A stretch of DNA of 64,000 nt from Brevibacterium oceani (GCF_013623835.1 NZ_JABKDE010000002.1:1-64000), one strand, 5' to 3'. Counted from the stretch's first letter, positions 52,211 through 61,049 are shown. Numbers and translations are program-made. The notes: generated from the sequence alone by a model not told the origin.

Positions 52211-52338
52211 GAACAGAGGTCACGGACGGACCTCGCGCCTCTCGTCATCGGTGTCCGTCCGTGATAGATGTGAAGGACGAGCCGATGCCGCACCGGCACC
52301 GACCGCCAGCTGATCGTCCATGATGAGGAGTCCGCCCC

Positions 52339-53553
52339 ATGTCCACCGTCCTGTCCCACGCCACCGTCTTCGACGGCACCCGCTTCCTCCCCGGCACCCG
52401 CGACGTCGTCATCGACTCCGGCCGGGTCGCCTCGGTGACGGAAGGCGGTCAGGGCTCGCACGACGCCGGGGACGACTTCGTCGACTGCTCGGGCAAGACG
52501 ATCATCCCCGGCGTCATCGACTGCCACGTGCACCTGACGAGTTCGGGAGCCGCATCCACCTCGAACTTCCACGACCCGTTCTCGCTGCAGTTCTACAACT
52601 CGGTCGCCCATATGGAGGCCACCCTCAAGGGCGGAGTGACCACGGTGCGCGACGCCGGAGGCACCGACCTCGGAGCCAAGGTCGCCGTGGAGACCGGAAT
52701 CGTGCGGGGCCCGCGCCTGTCGATCGCGGTCAACATCATGTCCCAGACGGGCGGGCACGGGGACTTCCACCTCGTCTCCGGCGCCGAATCCCCGTTCCTC
52801 TCGCCCCACCCGGGCCGCCCCTCAGGCGTGGCCGACGGGCTCGAAGGCGTCCAGCGGAAGACCCGCGAGCTGCTGCGGGCAGGCGCCGACCACATCAAGA
52901 TCTGCTCCACCGGCGGTGTGCTCTCACCCCGGGACGACCCCCGGCACTCCCAGTTCACCGAGGCCGAGATCGCCGTCATCGTCGCCGAGGCGGCCGCCCA
53001 AGGCGCCCATGTCATGTCCCACGCCCAGGGCGCACCGGGGATCAAGAACGCCGTGCGCGCCGGTGTCCGTTCGATCGAGCACGGCATCTTCCTCGACGAG
53101 GAGGCCATCGACCTCATGCTCGAACACGGCACCTACCTCGTCCCGACCCTGCAGGCCCCGCAGGCAGTCATCAAGGCCGCCGAGGCGGGGGCCGGCCTGC
53201 CGCCGTCCGTCGTGGACAAGGCCCACCGTGTGGTCGAGGCCCACCGGGAATCGATCGCCCGGGCCCACGAGGCAGGCGTGCCGATCGCTCTGGGCACCGA
53301 TGCCGGAGTCGGCCCGCACGGGGAGAACCTCGAGGAGATCAGCCTCCTCGCCGAAGTGGGGCTCTCAACGGTCGAGGCTCTCGCCGCCGGCACCGCGGTG
53401 GCCGCCCGCGTGCTCGACGATGATCGGGTGGGCCACCTCGGTGAGGGCGGTCTTGCCGACCTCGTCGTCGTGGGTGGGGACCTGCGCACGGCCGACGTCC
53501 GCGGCATCGAGAACCGGGTGGACGCGGTCTACCTCGGAGGAGAACTCGTCTGA
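52339..53553 (+). CDS. amidohydrolase family metalloenzyme (Xaa-Pro dipeptidase/imidazolonepropionase-like)
   Basis: 404 aa. Metal ligands are visible in order: His-x-His in GVIDCHVHLTSSG, Lys in ADHIKICSTGGVLSP, His in GAHVMSHAQGAPG, His in GVRSIEHGIFLDEE and Asp in IALGTDAGVGPHG. The composite beta-sandwich domain is formed by the first ~60 and last ~60 residues. Close relatives hydrolyse N-acyl amino acids or Xaa-Pro/Xaa-Arg dipeptides, so a peptidase-like role is possible. ATG 52339 is preceded by GAGGAG. It diverges from the peptide-synthetase gene with a 128-nt shared upstream region. Confidence 0.85.
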   Translation: MSTVLSHATVFDGTRFLPGTRDVVIDSGRVASVTEGGQGSHDAGDDFVDCSGKTIIPGVIDCHVHLTSSGAASTSNFHDPFSLQFYNSVAHMEATLKGGVTTVRDAGGTDLGAKVAVETGIVRGPRLSIAVNIMSQTGGHGDFHLVSGAESPFLSPHPGRPSGVADGLEGVQRKTRELLRAGADHIKICSTGGVLSPRDDPRHSQFTEAEIAVIVAEAAAQGAHVMSHAQGAPGIKNAVRAGVRSIEHGIFLDEEAIDLMLEHGTYLVPTLQAPQAVIKAAEAGAGLPPSVVDKAHRVVEAHRESIARAHEAGVPIALGTDAGVGPHGENLEEISLLAEVGLSTVEALAAGTAVAARVLDDDRVGHLGEGGLADLVVVGGDLRTADVRGIENRVDAVYLGGELV

Positions 53554-53597
53554 GGTGAGACAGCGGCGCCGGTGAGGGAAACCTAACCTCAGCAGGT

Positions 53598-53603
53598 TAT
53601 GAT
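53598..53603 (+). promoter_or_regulatory. -10 box TATGAT for the VTT-domain gene
   Basis: TATGAT at 53598-53603 predicts transcription from about 53610, leaving AGGAG (53621-53625) in the leader before ATG 53638. ATG 53599 and ATG 53602 lie within this box, so they are unlikely to be translated. Confidence 0.45.
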
Positions 53604-53637
53604 GGGCGGGTACAGACAAGAGGAGTGCACACCCACG

Positions 53638-54303
53638 ATGAACCCGCTCGAGTGGTCGTTCCCGATCGCTGTCACCTGGCTGATCCTGTTCGGCATCATC
53701 CTTGCCCGTGCCGGCGGAACCTTTCTGCTCGGACGCCTGGCGCGCACAGGCATCCGCAAGATCGAACGCGTCGATCGCCTCATGTCGGGACCGAAGTACC
53801 GCAAGGCCGAGAGCATGATCGAACGGTTCGGAGCTCCCGTGATCGCGGTGAGCTTCATCATGATCGGAGTCCAGACGGTGCTCAACCTCGCCGCCGGCAC
53901 GACGGGGATGAGCTACCGCAGGTACATTCCGGCGCTCGCCGTCGGCGGCGCGATGTGGGCGACGATCTACTCGACCGTCGGCCTCATCGGCTTCAAGGCT
54001 CTGGCAGCCGGGTATCAGGCCGCACCGGGGCTGACCATCGGAGTCGCCGTGTGCTTCGTTCTCGCCATCGCAGGCCTCGTCATCGGGCTGAAGAAGCCGA
54101 GAGCCTCCGCCGAGGAGACCGATGGGGCAGAGACCGAGCCGGCGCTCGGCGACGACACCGGGTCTGCCCACACCGGGTCTGCCCACAATGGTGGGTCCCG
54201 TACGAACGGGACCCTGATAGACGGGACCCTGATGGACGGGACCTCTACTCACGGTGTCCGCGCGGATGAGTCCCGGACGGACGCGAAGACCACCGAGGCC
54301 TGA
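53638..54303 (+). CDS. VTT/DedA-like small membrane protein with repeat tail
   Basis: 221 aa from ATG 53638. Four to five hydrophobic segments occupy residues 5-155. The segment AESMIERFGAPVIAVSFIMI followed by LNLAAGTTGMSYRRYIPALA resembles the re-entrant VTT/DedA core (G-P, F-x-G-x-T-M-x-F pattern). DedA proteins move lipids and affect envelope homeostasis. The last ~60 residues are a hydrophilic tail with repeats of the type DGTLIDGTLMDGT. The start was chosen from the promoter and AGGAG positions. Confidence 0.65.
   Translation: MNPLEWSFPIAVTWLILFGIILARAGGTFLLGRLARTGIRKIERVDRLMSGPKYRKAESMIERFGAPVIAVSFIMIGVQTVLNLAAGTTGMSYRRYIPALAVGGAMWATIYSTVGLIGFKALAAGYQAAPGLTIGVAVCFVLAIAGLVIGLKKPRASAEETDGAETEPALGDDTGSAHTGSAHNGGSRTNGTLIDGTLMDGTSTHGVRADESRTDAKTTEA
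54159..54250 (+). repeat. short tandem repeats in the VTT-protein tail
   Basis: GGGTCTGCCCACA occurs twice near 54160-54190, and units of GACGGGACCCTGAT (or GAACGGGACCCTGAT) follow in 15-bp steps to about 54245. All keep the reading frame. Confidence 0.8.
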
Positions 54304-54528
54304 TCTCCGTCAGCTGAGCCCCGCCTCGGCGAGGATGCCGCCGGCGAAGACATCACCTGCGGGGACACCACCTGCGGGCTGGGCCGCCTCTGCGAAGGTC
54401 TCGTCCACCTGGCCGACTCGCTCCGGCAGGCCCGCTCCGTCGACCGTCGCAGCGGTCCAGTAGAGTCGGATTCGGTCAGAGTCGACACGACGGGTGCGCC
54501 CGTCGACAGTCAGTGAAGGAGGGCCCGC

Positions 54529-55920
54529 ATGGTCGTGGCCTGGTGGAGCATCATTCCGTTCGTGCTTCTGCTCGGGTGCATCGCAGTGCTCCCGCTGATC
54601 CCGGCCACGGAGAAGATCTGGGACCGCAACCTCGTCAAACTCATCGTCGCCCTCCTCCTCGGCGTCCCCATTGCGGTGTGGTTCCTCCTCGGCGGAGAAG
54701 GCGGCACCGTCGCCCATGCGCTCCTCGAATACTTCCAGTTCATCGTCCTCATCGGCAGCCTCTTCGTCGCCTCGGGCGGAATCTTCCTCGTCGGCGACAT
54801 CAAGGCCACGCCGAAGAACAACACGATCTTCCTCGCCGTCGGGGGAGTGCTCGCCTCTTTCATCGGCACCACCGGCGCGGCGATGCTGCTCATCCGCCCG
54901 ATCCTCAACACGAACCAGGACCGCACCCACCGGACACACACCGTCATCTACACGATCTTCATCGTCGCCAACTGCGGCGGCCTGCTCACCCCGCTGGGCG
55001 ACCCGCCGCTGTTCCTCGGAATGCTGCGCGGGGTGCCCTTCGAATGGACGTTCGGGCTGTGGCCGTACTGGCTGTTCGTCAACGCGCTGCTGCTCGTCTC
55101 CTTCTATGCGCTCGATTCGAAGATGTACGCGAAGGAACCGGCCGAGGCGCTGGCGAAGGACGCCGAATACGCGACGAAGCTGGGCCTGCGCGGAGCCAGC
55201 GGCCTCGTGTTCCTCGCGATCATCATCATCGCGGTCGCCTTCATCCCCTCCGTCGACGCCCACGCGATCGAGACCGGTCACGCGAGCTTCGCCGACTATG
55301 TGCCCTGGCGCGAACTCGTCATGCTCGCCTCCGCGATGACCTCGTTCCTCTTCGGCGACCGAGGCGCCCGCTTCAACCTCAACAAGTTCACGTGGACGCC
55401 GATCCTCGAAGTGGGGGCGCTCTTCATCGGCATCTTCCTCACGATGATGCCTGCGCTGGCCTACCTCGGCCAGGTCGCCCATAAGATTCCTCTGGGCGAG
55501 ATCTCGCTGTTCGTCTTCACGGGCGGACTCTCCTCCGTCCTCGACAACGCCCCGACCTACGTCACGTTCTTCGAGATGGCCGCCCAGGTCCCCGGCGAGC
55601 CGCGAGTCGCCGGAGTCGCCGAGGCGCTGCTCATCGCCGTCTCACTCGGTGCGGTGATGGGAGGAGCGATCACGTATATCGGCAACGGGCCGAACTTCAT
55701 GGTCAAGTCCGTGGCCGATTCGGCGAATGTCGCCATGCCCAGCTTCGGCGGCTACGTGTGGTGGTCGCTGCGTCGCCTTGTGCCGGTGCTCGCAGCGATG
55801 GTGCTCATCTTCATGACCGAAGGCCTGTGGCTGAGCCTGGTCGGAGTGCTGCTCGCCCTGCTCATCCTCGGCCAGGCCGGTCGGGACCTGCGCGCGGCGA
55901 AGGCGCCGTCCGGGACATGA
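54529..55920 (+). CDS. ion transporter superfamily protein (NhaD/CitM-like sodium:proton antiporter or citrate carrier)
   Basis: 463 aa, about 12 hydrophobic segments. The pair of conserved loops typical of the IT superfamily is visible: CGGLLTPLGDPPLFLGMLRG in the first half, and FVFTGGLSSVLDNAPTYVTF with GAITYIGNGPNFMVKSVAD in the second. These resemble NhaD-type Na+/H+ antiporters and putative citrate transporters; sequence alone does not separate them. ATG 54529 follows GAAGGAGGG. The stop overlaps the start of the MFS gene. Confidence 0.85.
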   Translation: MVVAWWSIIPFVLLLGCIAVLPLIPATEKIWDRNLVKLIVALLLGVPIAVWFLLGGEGGTVAHALLEYFQFIVLIGSLFVASGGIFLVGDIKATPKNNTIFLAVGGVLASFIGTTGAAMLLIRPILNTNQDRTHRTHTVIYTIFIVANCGGLLTPLGDPPLFLGMLRGVPFEWTFGLWPYWLFVNALLLVSFYALDSKMYAKEPAEALAKDAEYATKLGLRGASGLVFLAIIIIAVAFIPSVDAHAIETGHASFADYVPWRELVMLASAMTSFLFGDRGARFNLNKFTWTPILEVGALFIGIFLTMMPALAYLGQVAHKIPLGEISLFVFTGGLSSVLDNAPTYVTFFEMAAQVPGEPRVAGVAEALLIAVSLGAVMGGAITYIGNGPNFMVKSVADSANVAMPSFGGYVWWSLRRLVPVLAAMVLIFMTEGLWLSLVGVLLALLILGQAGRDLRAAKAPSGT

Positions 55921-57145
55921 GGTCCGGCGGTACGGGTCCGCGGGCGGCCGCCGGTGTCGGGCTCTGGTTCGCCGGCAACGGCGCGATCTATGCCGCGCTC
56001 CTGCCGTGGTATCCGCTGCTGGTGGACCGTCTCGGACTGAGTTCCTGGCAGTTCGGACTCGTCGTCGCCTGCTTCGCCGCAGGATCCCTGCTGTCCTCGG
56101 CGCTGCCAGCGGCGCTCATCGCGCGCTTCGGAGCGGACCGGGTCGTCATCGGCGGCACCGTCATGCTCGGCCTGGCGGCCGCCGCGACCGCATGGTCGGT
56201 CAACGGCGTGATAATGGCGATCTGCCTGCTCCTGCTCGGCTGCTGCGATGCGATCGTCGACGTCGCGCAGAACGTCGTCGGCATCACCGTGCAGGATCGG
56301 CTCGGCCGAACCATCCTGTCCTCGATGCATGCGCTGTGGAGCCTCGGCGGACTGCTCAGCGGTGCGGCCGCCACGGCTGCCGCGAGTTCGGGTGCCGACA
56401 CGCGCGTGTGGCTGGCCGCGATGGCGGTCGCTGCGGTCGTCCTCACACTGATCGGACGGCGGCTCATCGGTGACGCAGCGTCACCTCGGCGCGTGGCCGA
56501 TGCGGATTCCGGACAGACGGGGGGGCCGCGGACGGCTCAGCGGCCGAGTGCGCTGACGGCTCGGGTGCACGGCGGTCGAAGCGGGTCGTCCTCCTCGCGG
56601 CGCTGCCGTTGGCGATCATCGCGATCTGCGGGTCGGCCGTCGAGGACATCGCGAACAACTGGGCGGGGCTGGCCGCCGTCGATTTCGCAGACGTGCCGGC
56701 CGCCTCGGCGGGGATCGCATTCAGCATCGTCATCGGCTCTCAGTGCCTCGGCCGCTTCACTGGGGACGTGCTCGTGACACGGTTCGGGGCCGGTCGCATC
56801 GCCCGCCTCGGCGGCGGTCTCATCACCTTGGGTGGGGTCGGCGCCGTCCTCGCGCACGAACCGGTTCTGCTGTTGGCGTCGATGGCAGCGCTCGGCTTCG
56901 GTTCGGCGACGCTGGTGCCCGGCGCGCTCGGCGCCGCCGCACGGCTGTCCGGGGTGGATCGTGCCGGGGGAGTGACGCTTGTGAACTGGCTGATGCGCGT
57001 GGGGTTCCTCGGCACCAGTCCGCTGGTGGGCGTCATTGCCGCCGAGGTGGGTCTGCGCTGGGGTCTGAGCATCCTCGCGCTCGTCGGAGTGCTCACGGTG
57101 ATCTTCGCTCACCGACTCGACTCACCGGAACGGAGGCCGTGCTGA
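55917..57145 (+). pseudogene. MFS transporter interrupted by frameshift at a G7 tract
   Basis: The N-terminal half reads from ATG 55917 (MRSGGTGPRAAAGVGLWFAG) through six membrane segments to GRRLIGDAASP, then becomes Arg/Ser-rich nonsense ending at 56777. The second half, ARRSKRVVLLAALPLAIIAI to 57145, is in the +1-shifted frame and supplies the other six segments (QCLGRFTGDVLVTRFGAGRI is the expected loop). The switch falls in the inter-domain linker, at seven Gs at 56519-56525. Eight Gs would restore one ~410-aa protein. This could be a true pseudogene, a phase-variable tract or a sequence error. The start overlaps the upstream stop. Confidence 0.85.
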
Positions 57146-57316
57146 TTCGGGCAGCTGGGATTCAGAGTTTCGGGGGACCCGTTTCGGGAATCAGGGTGGA
57201 CGGGCGATCCGCGAACCAGGGTTCCGTGACCGAATCGTCAGGTGTGGAAGGTCCTGCGGGGAAAACGAAGAATGTGCCGCGTCACTGAAGGAACGATGTC
57301 GCGACACATTGGAATG

Positions 57317-57390
57317 TCGGGCTAGCGGGATTTGAACCCACGACCTCTTCACCCCCAGTGAAGCGCGCTACCAAGCTGCGCCATAGCCCG
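57317..57390 (-). tRNA. tRNA-Pro (anticodon GGG)
   Basis: Read on the minus strand, the acceptor arms CGGGCTA/TAGCCCG pair perfectly. The D arm is GCGC-AGCTTGGTA-GCGC, the anticodon stem CTTCA/TGAAG encloses loop CTGGGGG with anticodon GGG, and the T arm is GTGGG-TTCAAAT-CCCGC. The discriminator base is A and CCA is not encoded. Confidence 0.95.
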
Positions 57391-57479
57391 TTACCGTACT
57401 CCCTCGTGGGCAACGAGAACCAGCTTATACCGATGACGGGCCAAGTGCCAAAACCACGTACCGTGACCTTAGAAAAGCA

Positions 57480-57501
57480 GGTATCATCCCAGGTGGATAC
57501 C
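57480..57501. other. small dyad upstream of gcvH
   Basis: GGTATC at 57480-57485 and GATACC at 57496-57501 form a perfect 6-bp dyad with a 10-bp spacer, about 85 nt before the gcvH -10 box. It may be a regulator site, but dyads this short arise by chance. Confidence 0.25.
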
Positions 57502-57585
57502 GACGAAGCGGGTCTCAGGCAGGGCCTGACCGGTGACTCGGTAACATTTCCGTTTCGTGATTGTTATGAAAGTGGCCCAGGCGGC

Positions 57586-57591
57586 TATGCT
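57586..57591 (+). promoter_or_regulatory. -10 box TATGCT for gcvH
   Basis: TATGCT at 57586-57591 predicts a transcript start near 57598 and a leader of about 23 nt containing AGAGGAG before ATG 57621. TTGTTA at 57561-57566 is a possible -35, though the 19-nt spacing is long. Confidence 0.5.
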
Positions 57592-57620
57592 TGGTACACC
57601 GACAAACTAGAGGAGTCGAC

Positions 57621-58025
57621 ATGGCAGATCTGGATTATCCAGTGTCTTACCGGTACTCGCGCGACCATGAGTGGGCTGCGTCCACGGGTGACAACGCTGT
57701 CGTCCGTGTGGGCATCACGCATTTCGCGCAGGAGCAGCTGGGCGATGTCGTCTATGTCGACCTTCCGGCCGTGGGTGACGCGATCACCGCAGGCGAGTCC
57801 TGTGGTGAGGTCGAGAGCACGAAGAGCGTGTCCGACCTCATTGCGCCCGTCTCTGGGACCATCACCGAGGTCAACGAGTCGCTCGACGACTCCCCGGAGA
57901 CAGTGAATTCGTCGCCCTTCGAAGACGGGTGGATGTATCTTGTCGAACTCAGCGAACCGGAACAGCTGGAATCGCTGATGGACAGCGAGCAGTACAAAGA
58001 GCTCATTGAGAGCGAGGAGGCGTAA
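57621..58025 (+). CDS. gcvH: glycine cleavage system H protein
   Basis: 134 aa lipoyl carrier of the glycine cleavage complex. RYSRDHEWAASTGDNAVVRV and GITHFAQEQLGDVVYVDLPA are family landmarks. The lipoylated lysine lies in CGEVESTKSVSDLIAPVSG, and NSSPFEDGWMYLVELSEPEQ is the C-terminal landmark. ATG 57621 has AGAGGAG 7 nt upstream. The other gcv genes are absent here, and the gcvH-FHA gene pair matches Rv1826-garA. Confidence 0.95.
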   Translation: MADLDYPVSYRYSRDHEWAASTGDNAVVRVGITHFAQEQLGDVVYVDLPAVGDAITAGESCGEVESTKSVSDLIAPVSGTITEVNESLDDSPETVNSSPFEDGWMYLVELSEPEQLESLMDSEQYKELIESEEA

Positions 58026-59011
58026 TGTCGCAGAATCACGATCAGAATCGTCCGGCCCCCTCGCAGCCCTGGTACGACAACGGCCAGGTGCCGCAGTCGA
58101 AGAAATTCCCGTTCGGCGCCGACAACAACGGCGACGATGATTCGGCGACCCGAGTGAACCAGCAGGTCGACCAGAACGGCCAGGGCAACAACGGCCAGGG
58201 CAACGCGCAGGCCTACGGTCAGCCGAGCAACGATGCCCCGCAGGCACCGCAATACGGCGGCGGCCAGAGCTACGGCGGCACGCCGCAGGCGAGTCAGAAC
58301 TACGGTGGCACCCAGCAGGGCGGCCAGCCCTATGCGGGCAACGGTCAGGGCAGCCAGGGTCAGCAGCAGTACGGCCAGCAGGGAAGCCAGCCGCAAGGCA
58401 GCCAGTATCAGCCGCAGGGATATAGCCAGCCGCAGTACGGCTCCAACGGCGCCGGACCGTACGGCCAGCAGGGAAACCAGCCCGGCGGCTACGCACAGCA
58501 GGGCGGTGCCCCTCAGCAGTACGGTTCGAACGGCGTCGGTCAGAACGGCCAGGCCGACCCCAATCAGCCACAGTCGGGCCAGCCGCAGGGCGGACCGGTC
58601 GAAGGGAACTACGATCAGATGAGCGATTCGGGCAGCCAGCAGTTCCAGGGAATTCTGGATCCGCACACCGGCGAGATCCACCCGGTGCCCGACCTCGACG
58701 GTCTGCAGGACGCCGACGCTCTCCTCGTCGTCGTCTCGGGTCCGGACTCGGGCTCACAGATCCTGCTCGACACTGATGTGGTGACCGTGGGCCGCAGCCC
58801 GAACGCGGACATCTTCCTCGACGACGTCACCGTCTCGCGCAAGCATGCCGAGTTCATCCGCACACCCAGCGGCTTCACTCTGCGCGACACCGGATCGCTC
58901 AACGGCACCTATGTCGGTCGGCAGCTCATCGATTCCATCGAACTGCAGAACGGCGCCGATGTGCAGATCGGCAAGTTCCGTATGATCTTCCAGCAGCGTC
59001 CGCGCTCCTGA
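58025..59011 (+). CDS. garA: GarA-like FHA-domain protein with Gln/Gly-rich N-terminus
   Basis: 328 aa. The C-terminal FHA domain (about 235-320) has VTVGRSPNADIFLDDVTVSR with the phosphothreonine-binding Arg and Ser, HAEF, and DTGSLNGTYVGRQLIDS. Position after gcvH matches mycobacterial GarA, an FHA switch that controls 2-oxoglutarate enzymes after kinase phosphorylation of an N-terminal ETTS threonine. Here the N-terminal ~200 residues are Gln/Gly/Tyr/Asn-rich (units such as QYGQQGSQPQGSQYQPQG), and no ETTS motif is visible. The protein is twice the usual length of ~160 aa. ATG 58025 overlaps the gcvH TAA by one base. The symbol is by synteny. Confidence 0.8.
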   Translation: MSQNHDQNRPAPSQPWYDNGQVPQSKKFPFGADNNGDDDSATRVNQQVDQNGQGNNGQGNAQAYGQPSNDAPQAPQYGGGQSYGGTPQASQNYGGTQQGGQPYAGNGQGSQGQQQYGQQGSQPQGSQYQPQGYSQPQYGSNGAGPYGQQGNQPGGYAQQGGAPQQYGSNGVGQNGQADPNQPQSGQPQGGPVEGNYDQMSDSGSQQFQGILDPHTGEIHPVPDLDGLQDADALLVVVSGPDSGSQILLDTDVVTVGRSPNADIFLDDVTVSRKHAEFIRTPSGFTLRDTGSLNGTYVGRQLIDSIELQNGADVQIGKFRMIFQQRPRS

Positions 59012-59021
59012 CCGGGGGAAA

Positions 59022-59507
59022 ATGTCCAAAGTCGAAGTCGAGGTTGTCGGCGTCCGCATCGAAATGCCCGCCAACCAACCGATCCTCCTGCTCAAAGCCA
59101 GCGAACCCGCCTACTACCTGCCCATCTGGGTGGGAGCGATCGAAGCCAATGCGCTCTCGATCGCACAGCGGGGCCTGACTCCTCCACGGCCGATGGCACA
59201 TGCTCTTCTGCTCGACGTCCTCGCGAAGTACGAGGCCGAGCTCGATGACGTGACGATCACCGGCAAGGACGGTCAGATCTTCCTGGCCGAGCTGAATACG
59301 AACGACGGGAAGTCGATCTCCGCCCGCCCCTCGGATGCAGTGACGCTCGCGCTGACCGCGCACTGCCCCGTGTACGTCGACTCAGAACTGCTCGAAGAGT
59401 CCGGCATCGAAGCTCCCGAAGCCGACGAAGATGAAGTCGCCCAGTTCAGGGACTTCCTCGACAACGTCTCGGCCGAGGACTTCGAGACTGGAACAGAGAA
59501 CCCATGA
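59022..59507 (+). CDS. bifunctional nuclease family protein (DUF151)
   Basis: 161 aa. The family core is VEVVGVRIEMPANQPILLLK and YYLPIWVGAIEANALSIAQR, followed by ARPSDAVTLALTAHCPVYVD. DUF151 proteins have been described as DNase/RNase-like in other organisms. The tail is acidic. ATG 59022 follows GGGGGAAAA. The gene is 10 nt after the FHA gene and follows the same gene order as Rv1827-Rv1829, without the MerR gene Rv1828. Confidence 0.88.
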   Translation: MSKVEVEVVGVRIEMPANQPILLLKASEPAYYLPIWVGAIEANALSIAQRGLTPPRPMAHALLLDVLAKYEAELDDVTITGKDGQIFLAELNTNDGKSISARPSDAVTLALTAHCPVYVDSELLEESGIEAPEADEDEVAQFRDFLDNVSAEDFETGTENP

Positions 59508-59517
59508 AAGCGAAACA

Positions 59518-60912
59518 GTGAGCCTCCACACCGATCCAGTGCTGTCCAACAGAGAAATCGCCGCTGCCGGCAATGACAATCTTCGCGGTCTCGACGACTG
59601 GCGTGAGATGGACCCGAAGCAGCAGCCGACGTATCTCGACGGCGCTGCGCTCGAGACGGTCCTCACAGATCTGCGATCCTCACCTCCTCTGGTCTTCGCC
59701 GGCGAAGCCGATGTGCTCAAGCAGCGCATCGCCGCCGCCTCGCGAGGAGAGGCATTCGTCCTCGCCGGCGGTGACTGCGCCGAGTCCTTCGACGGTGCGC
59801 AGGCGGACAAGATCCGTGCCCGTGTGCAGACGGTTCTGCAGATGGCGGCCGTGCTCACCTACGGCGGTTCGATGCCCGTGGTGAAGATCGGCCGTATGGC
59901 AGGTCAGTTCGCCAAGCCTCGTTCGGCCGATATGGAGACCCGCGACGGCGTGACCCTGCCGTCGTTCCGCGGCGACATCGTCAACGGCTACGAATTCACC
60001 GAAGAGTCCCGCCGCCACGACCCGGAACGACTGCTCAAGGCGTACCACGTGTCCGCCTCGACGCTCAATCTCATCCGCGCCTTCACCCAGGGCGGCTTCG
60101 CGGATCTGCGTTTCGTCCACGACTGGAACCGCGGTTTCCTCGCATCGAACCCCGGCTACCAGCGCTACGAGCAGACCGCGCGCGAGATCGACCGCGCCAT
60201 CCGCTTCATGGATGCCTGCGGAGCCGACTTCGATGCGCTCAAGACCACCGAGTTCTACGCCGCCCACGAGGCGCTCCTGCTCGAGTACGAACGCGCGCTG
60301 ACCCGCATCGACTCGCGCACCGGTGATGCCTACGACGTCTCCGGACACTTCCTGTGGATCGGTGAGCGCACTCGTGAGGTCGACGGGGCACATGTGGACT
60401 TCCTGTCCAAGGTGCGCAACCCGATCGGTGTGAAGCTCGGACCCACGGCCACGGCTGACGATGCCCTCGCGTTGGCCGAGAAGCTCGACCCGGACGCCGA
60501 ACCCGGCCGCCTGACCTTCGTCACGCGGATGGGTGCCGGGCAGATCGGTGAGTCCCTGCCCAAGCTGCTCGCCGGCATCGGCGATCAGCTGCCGCACGTC
60601 ACCTGGGTCTGCGATCCGATGCATGGGAACACGATCACCTCGAACACCGGCTACAAGACCCGCCGGTTCGAAGACGTCATGGCCGAAGTCGAAGGGTTCT
60701 TCAACGCCCACGGAGAGGCCGGCACGATTCCCGGCGGCCTGCACATCGAACTCACCGGCGACGACGTCACCGAGATCATGGGCGGCGCCACGGAGATCGA
60801 CGACGAAGGCCTGCGTCGTCGCTACGAGACCCTCGTCGATCCCCGCCTCAACCACGATCAGTCGCTGGAGATGGCGTTCCAGGTCGCGGAGTACCTCACC
60901 CGCAGGAACTGA
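59518..60912 (+). CDS. aroG: class II DAHP synthase, shikimate pathway entry
   Basis: 464 aa. It condenses PEP and erythrose-4-phosphate. Class II landmarks are PPLVFAGEADVLKQRIAAAS, EAFVLAGGDCAESFDG with the metal Cys, and VVKIGRMAGQFAKPRS. KLGPTATADDALALAEKLDP, WVCDPMHGNTITS (metal His) and GGLHIELTGDDVTEIMGGA follow. GTG 59518 gives the family N-terminus; GAAAGCGAA is a weak ribosome site, so partial coupling to the upstream gene is likely. In M. tuberculosis the equivalent enzyme partners chorismate mutase. Confidence 0.94.
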   Translation: MSLHTDPVLSNREIAAAGNDNLRGLDDWREMDPKQQPTYLDGAALETVLTDLRSSPPLVFAGEADVLKQRIAAASRGEAFVLAGGDCAESFDGAQADKIRARVQTVLQMAAVLTYGGSMPVVKIGRMAGQFAKPRSADMETRDGVTLPSFRGDIVNGYEFTEESRRHDPERLLKAYHVSASTLNLIRAFTQGGFADLRFVHDWNRGFLASNPGYQRYEQTAREIDRAIRFMDACGADFDALKTTEFYAAHEALLLEYERALTRIDSRTGDAYDVSGHFLWIGERTREVDGAHVDFLSKVRNPIGVKLGPTATADDALALAEKLDPDAEPGRLTFVTRMGAGQIGESLPKLLAGIGDQLPHVTWVCDPMHGNTITSNTGYKTRRFEDVMAEVEGFFNAHGEAGTIPGGLHIELTGDDVTEIMGGATEIDDEGLRRRYETLVDPRLNHDQSLEMAFQVAEYLTRRN

Positions 60913-61008
60913 ACGACACATTCGAGCAGTTCGCAGCGATCGAGCCGACCGAGTCACTCGAGCCGAGCGAGTCACTCGGGCGCTGAACGAAACGTTCGAA
61001 CAGAGACA

Positions 61009-61049
61009 AAACCGGTGGCCCCGCAGTTCAACTGCGGGGCCACCGGTTT
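61009..61049. terminator. bidirectional terminator between aroG and pknL
   Basis: A 20-bp perfect inverted repeat (AAACCGGTGGCCCCGCAGTT and its complement) is centred at 61029 with a single unpaired centre base. It ends in TTT on one side and, read from the other strand, also in TTT. It lies between convergent genes. Confidence 0.9.

Noticed and set aside
54310..55482. 390-codon minus-strand frame opposite the ion transporter
   Set aside because: Most of it is the acidic, Glu/Arg-rich mirror of a membrane-protein gene; only its last ~45 codons outside that gene are of any interest.
57358..57620. Plus-strand frame beginning inside the tRNA-Pro gene and running into gcvH in another frame
   Set aside because: It overlaps the tRNA and gcvH, is Ser/Arg-rich, and has no ribosome site.
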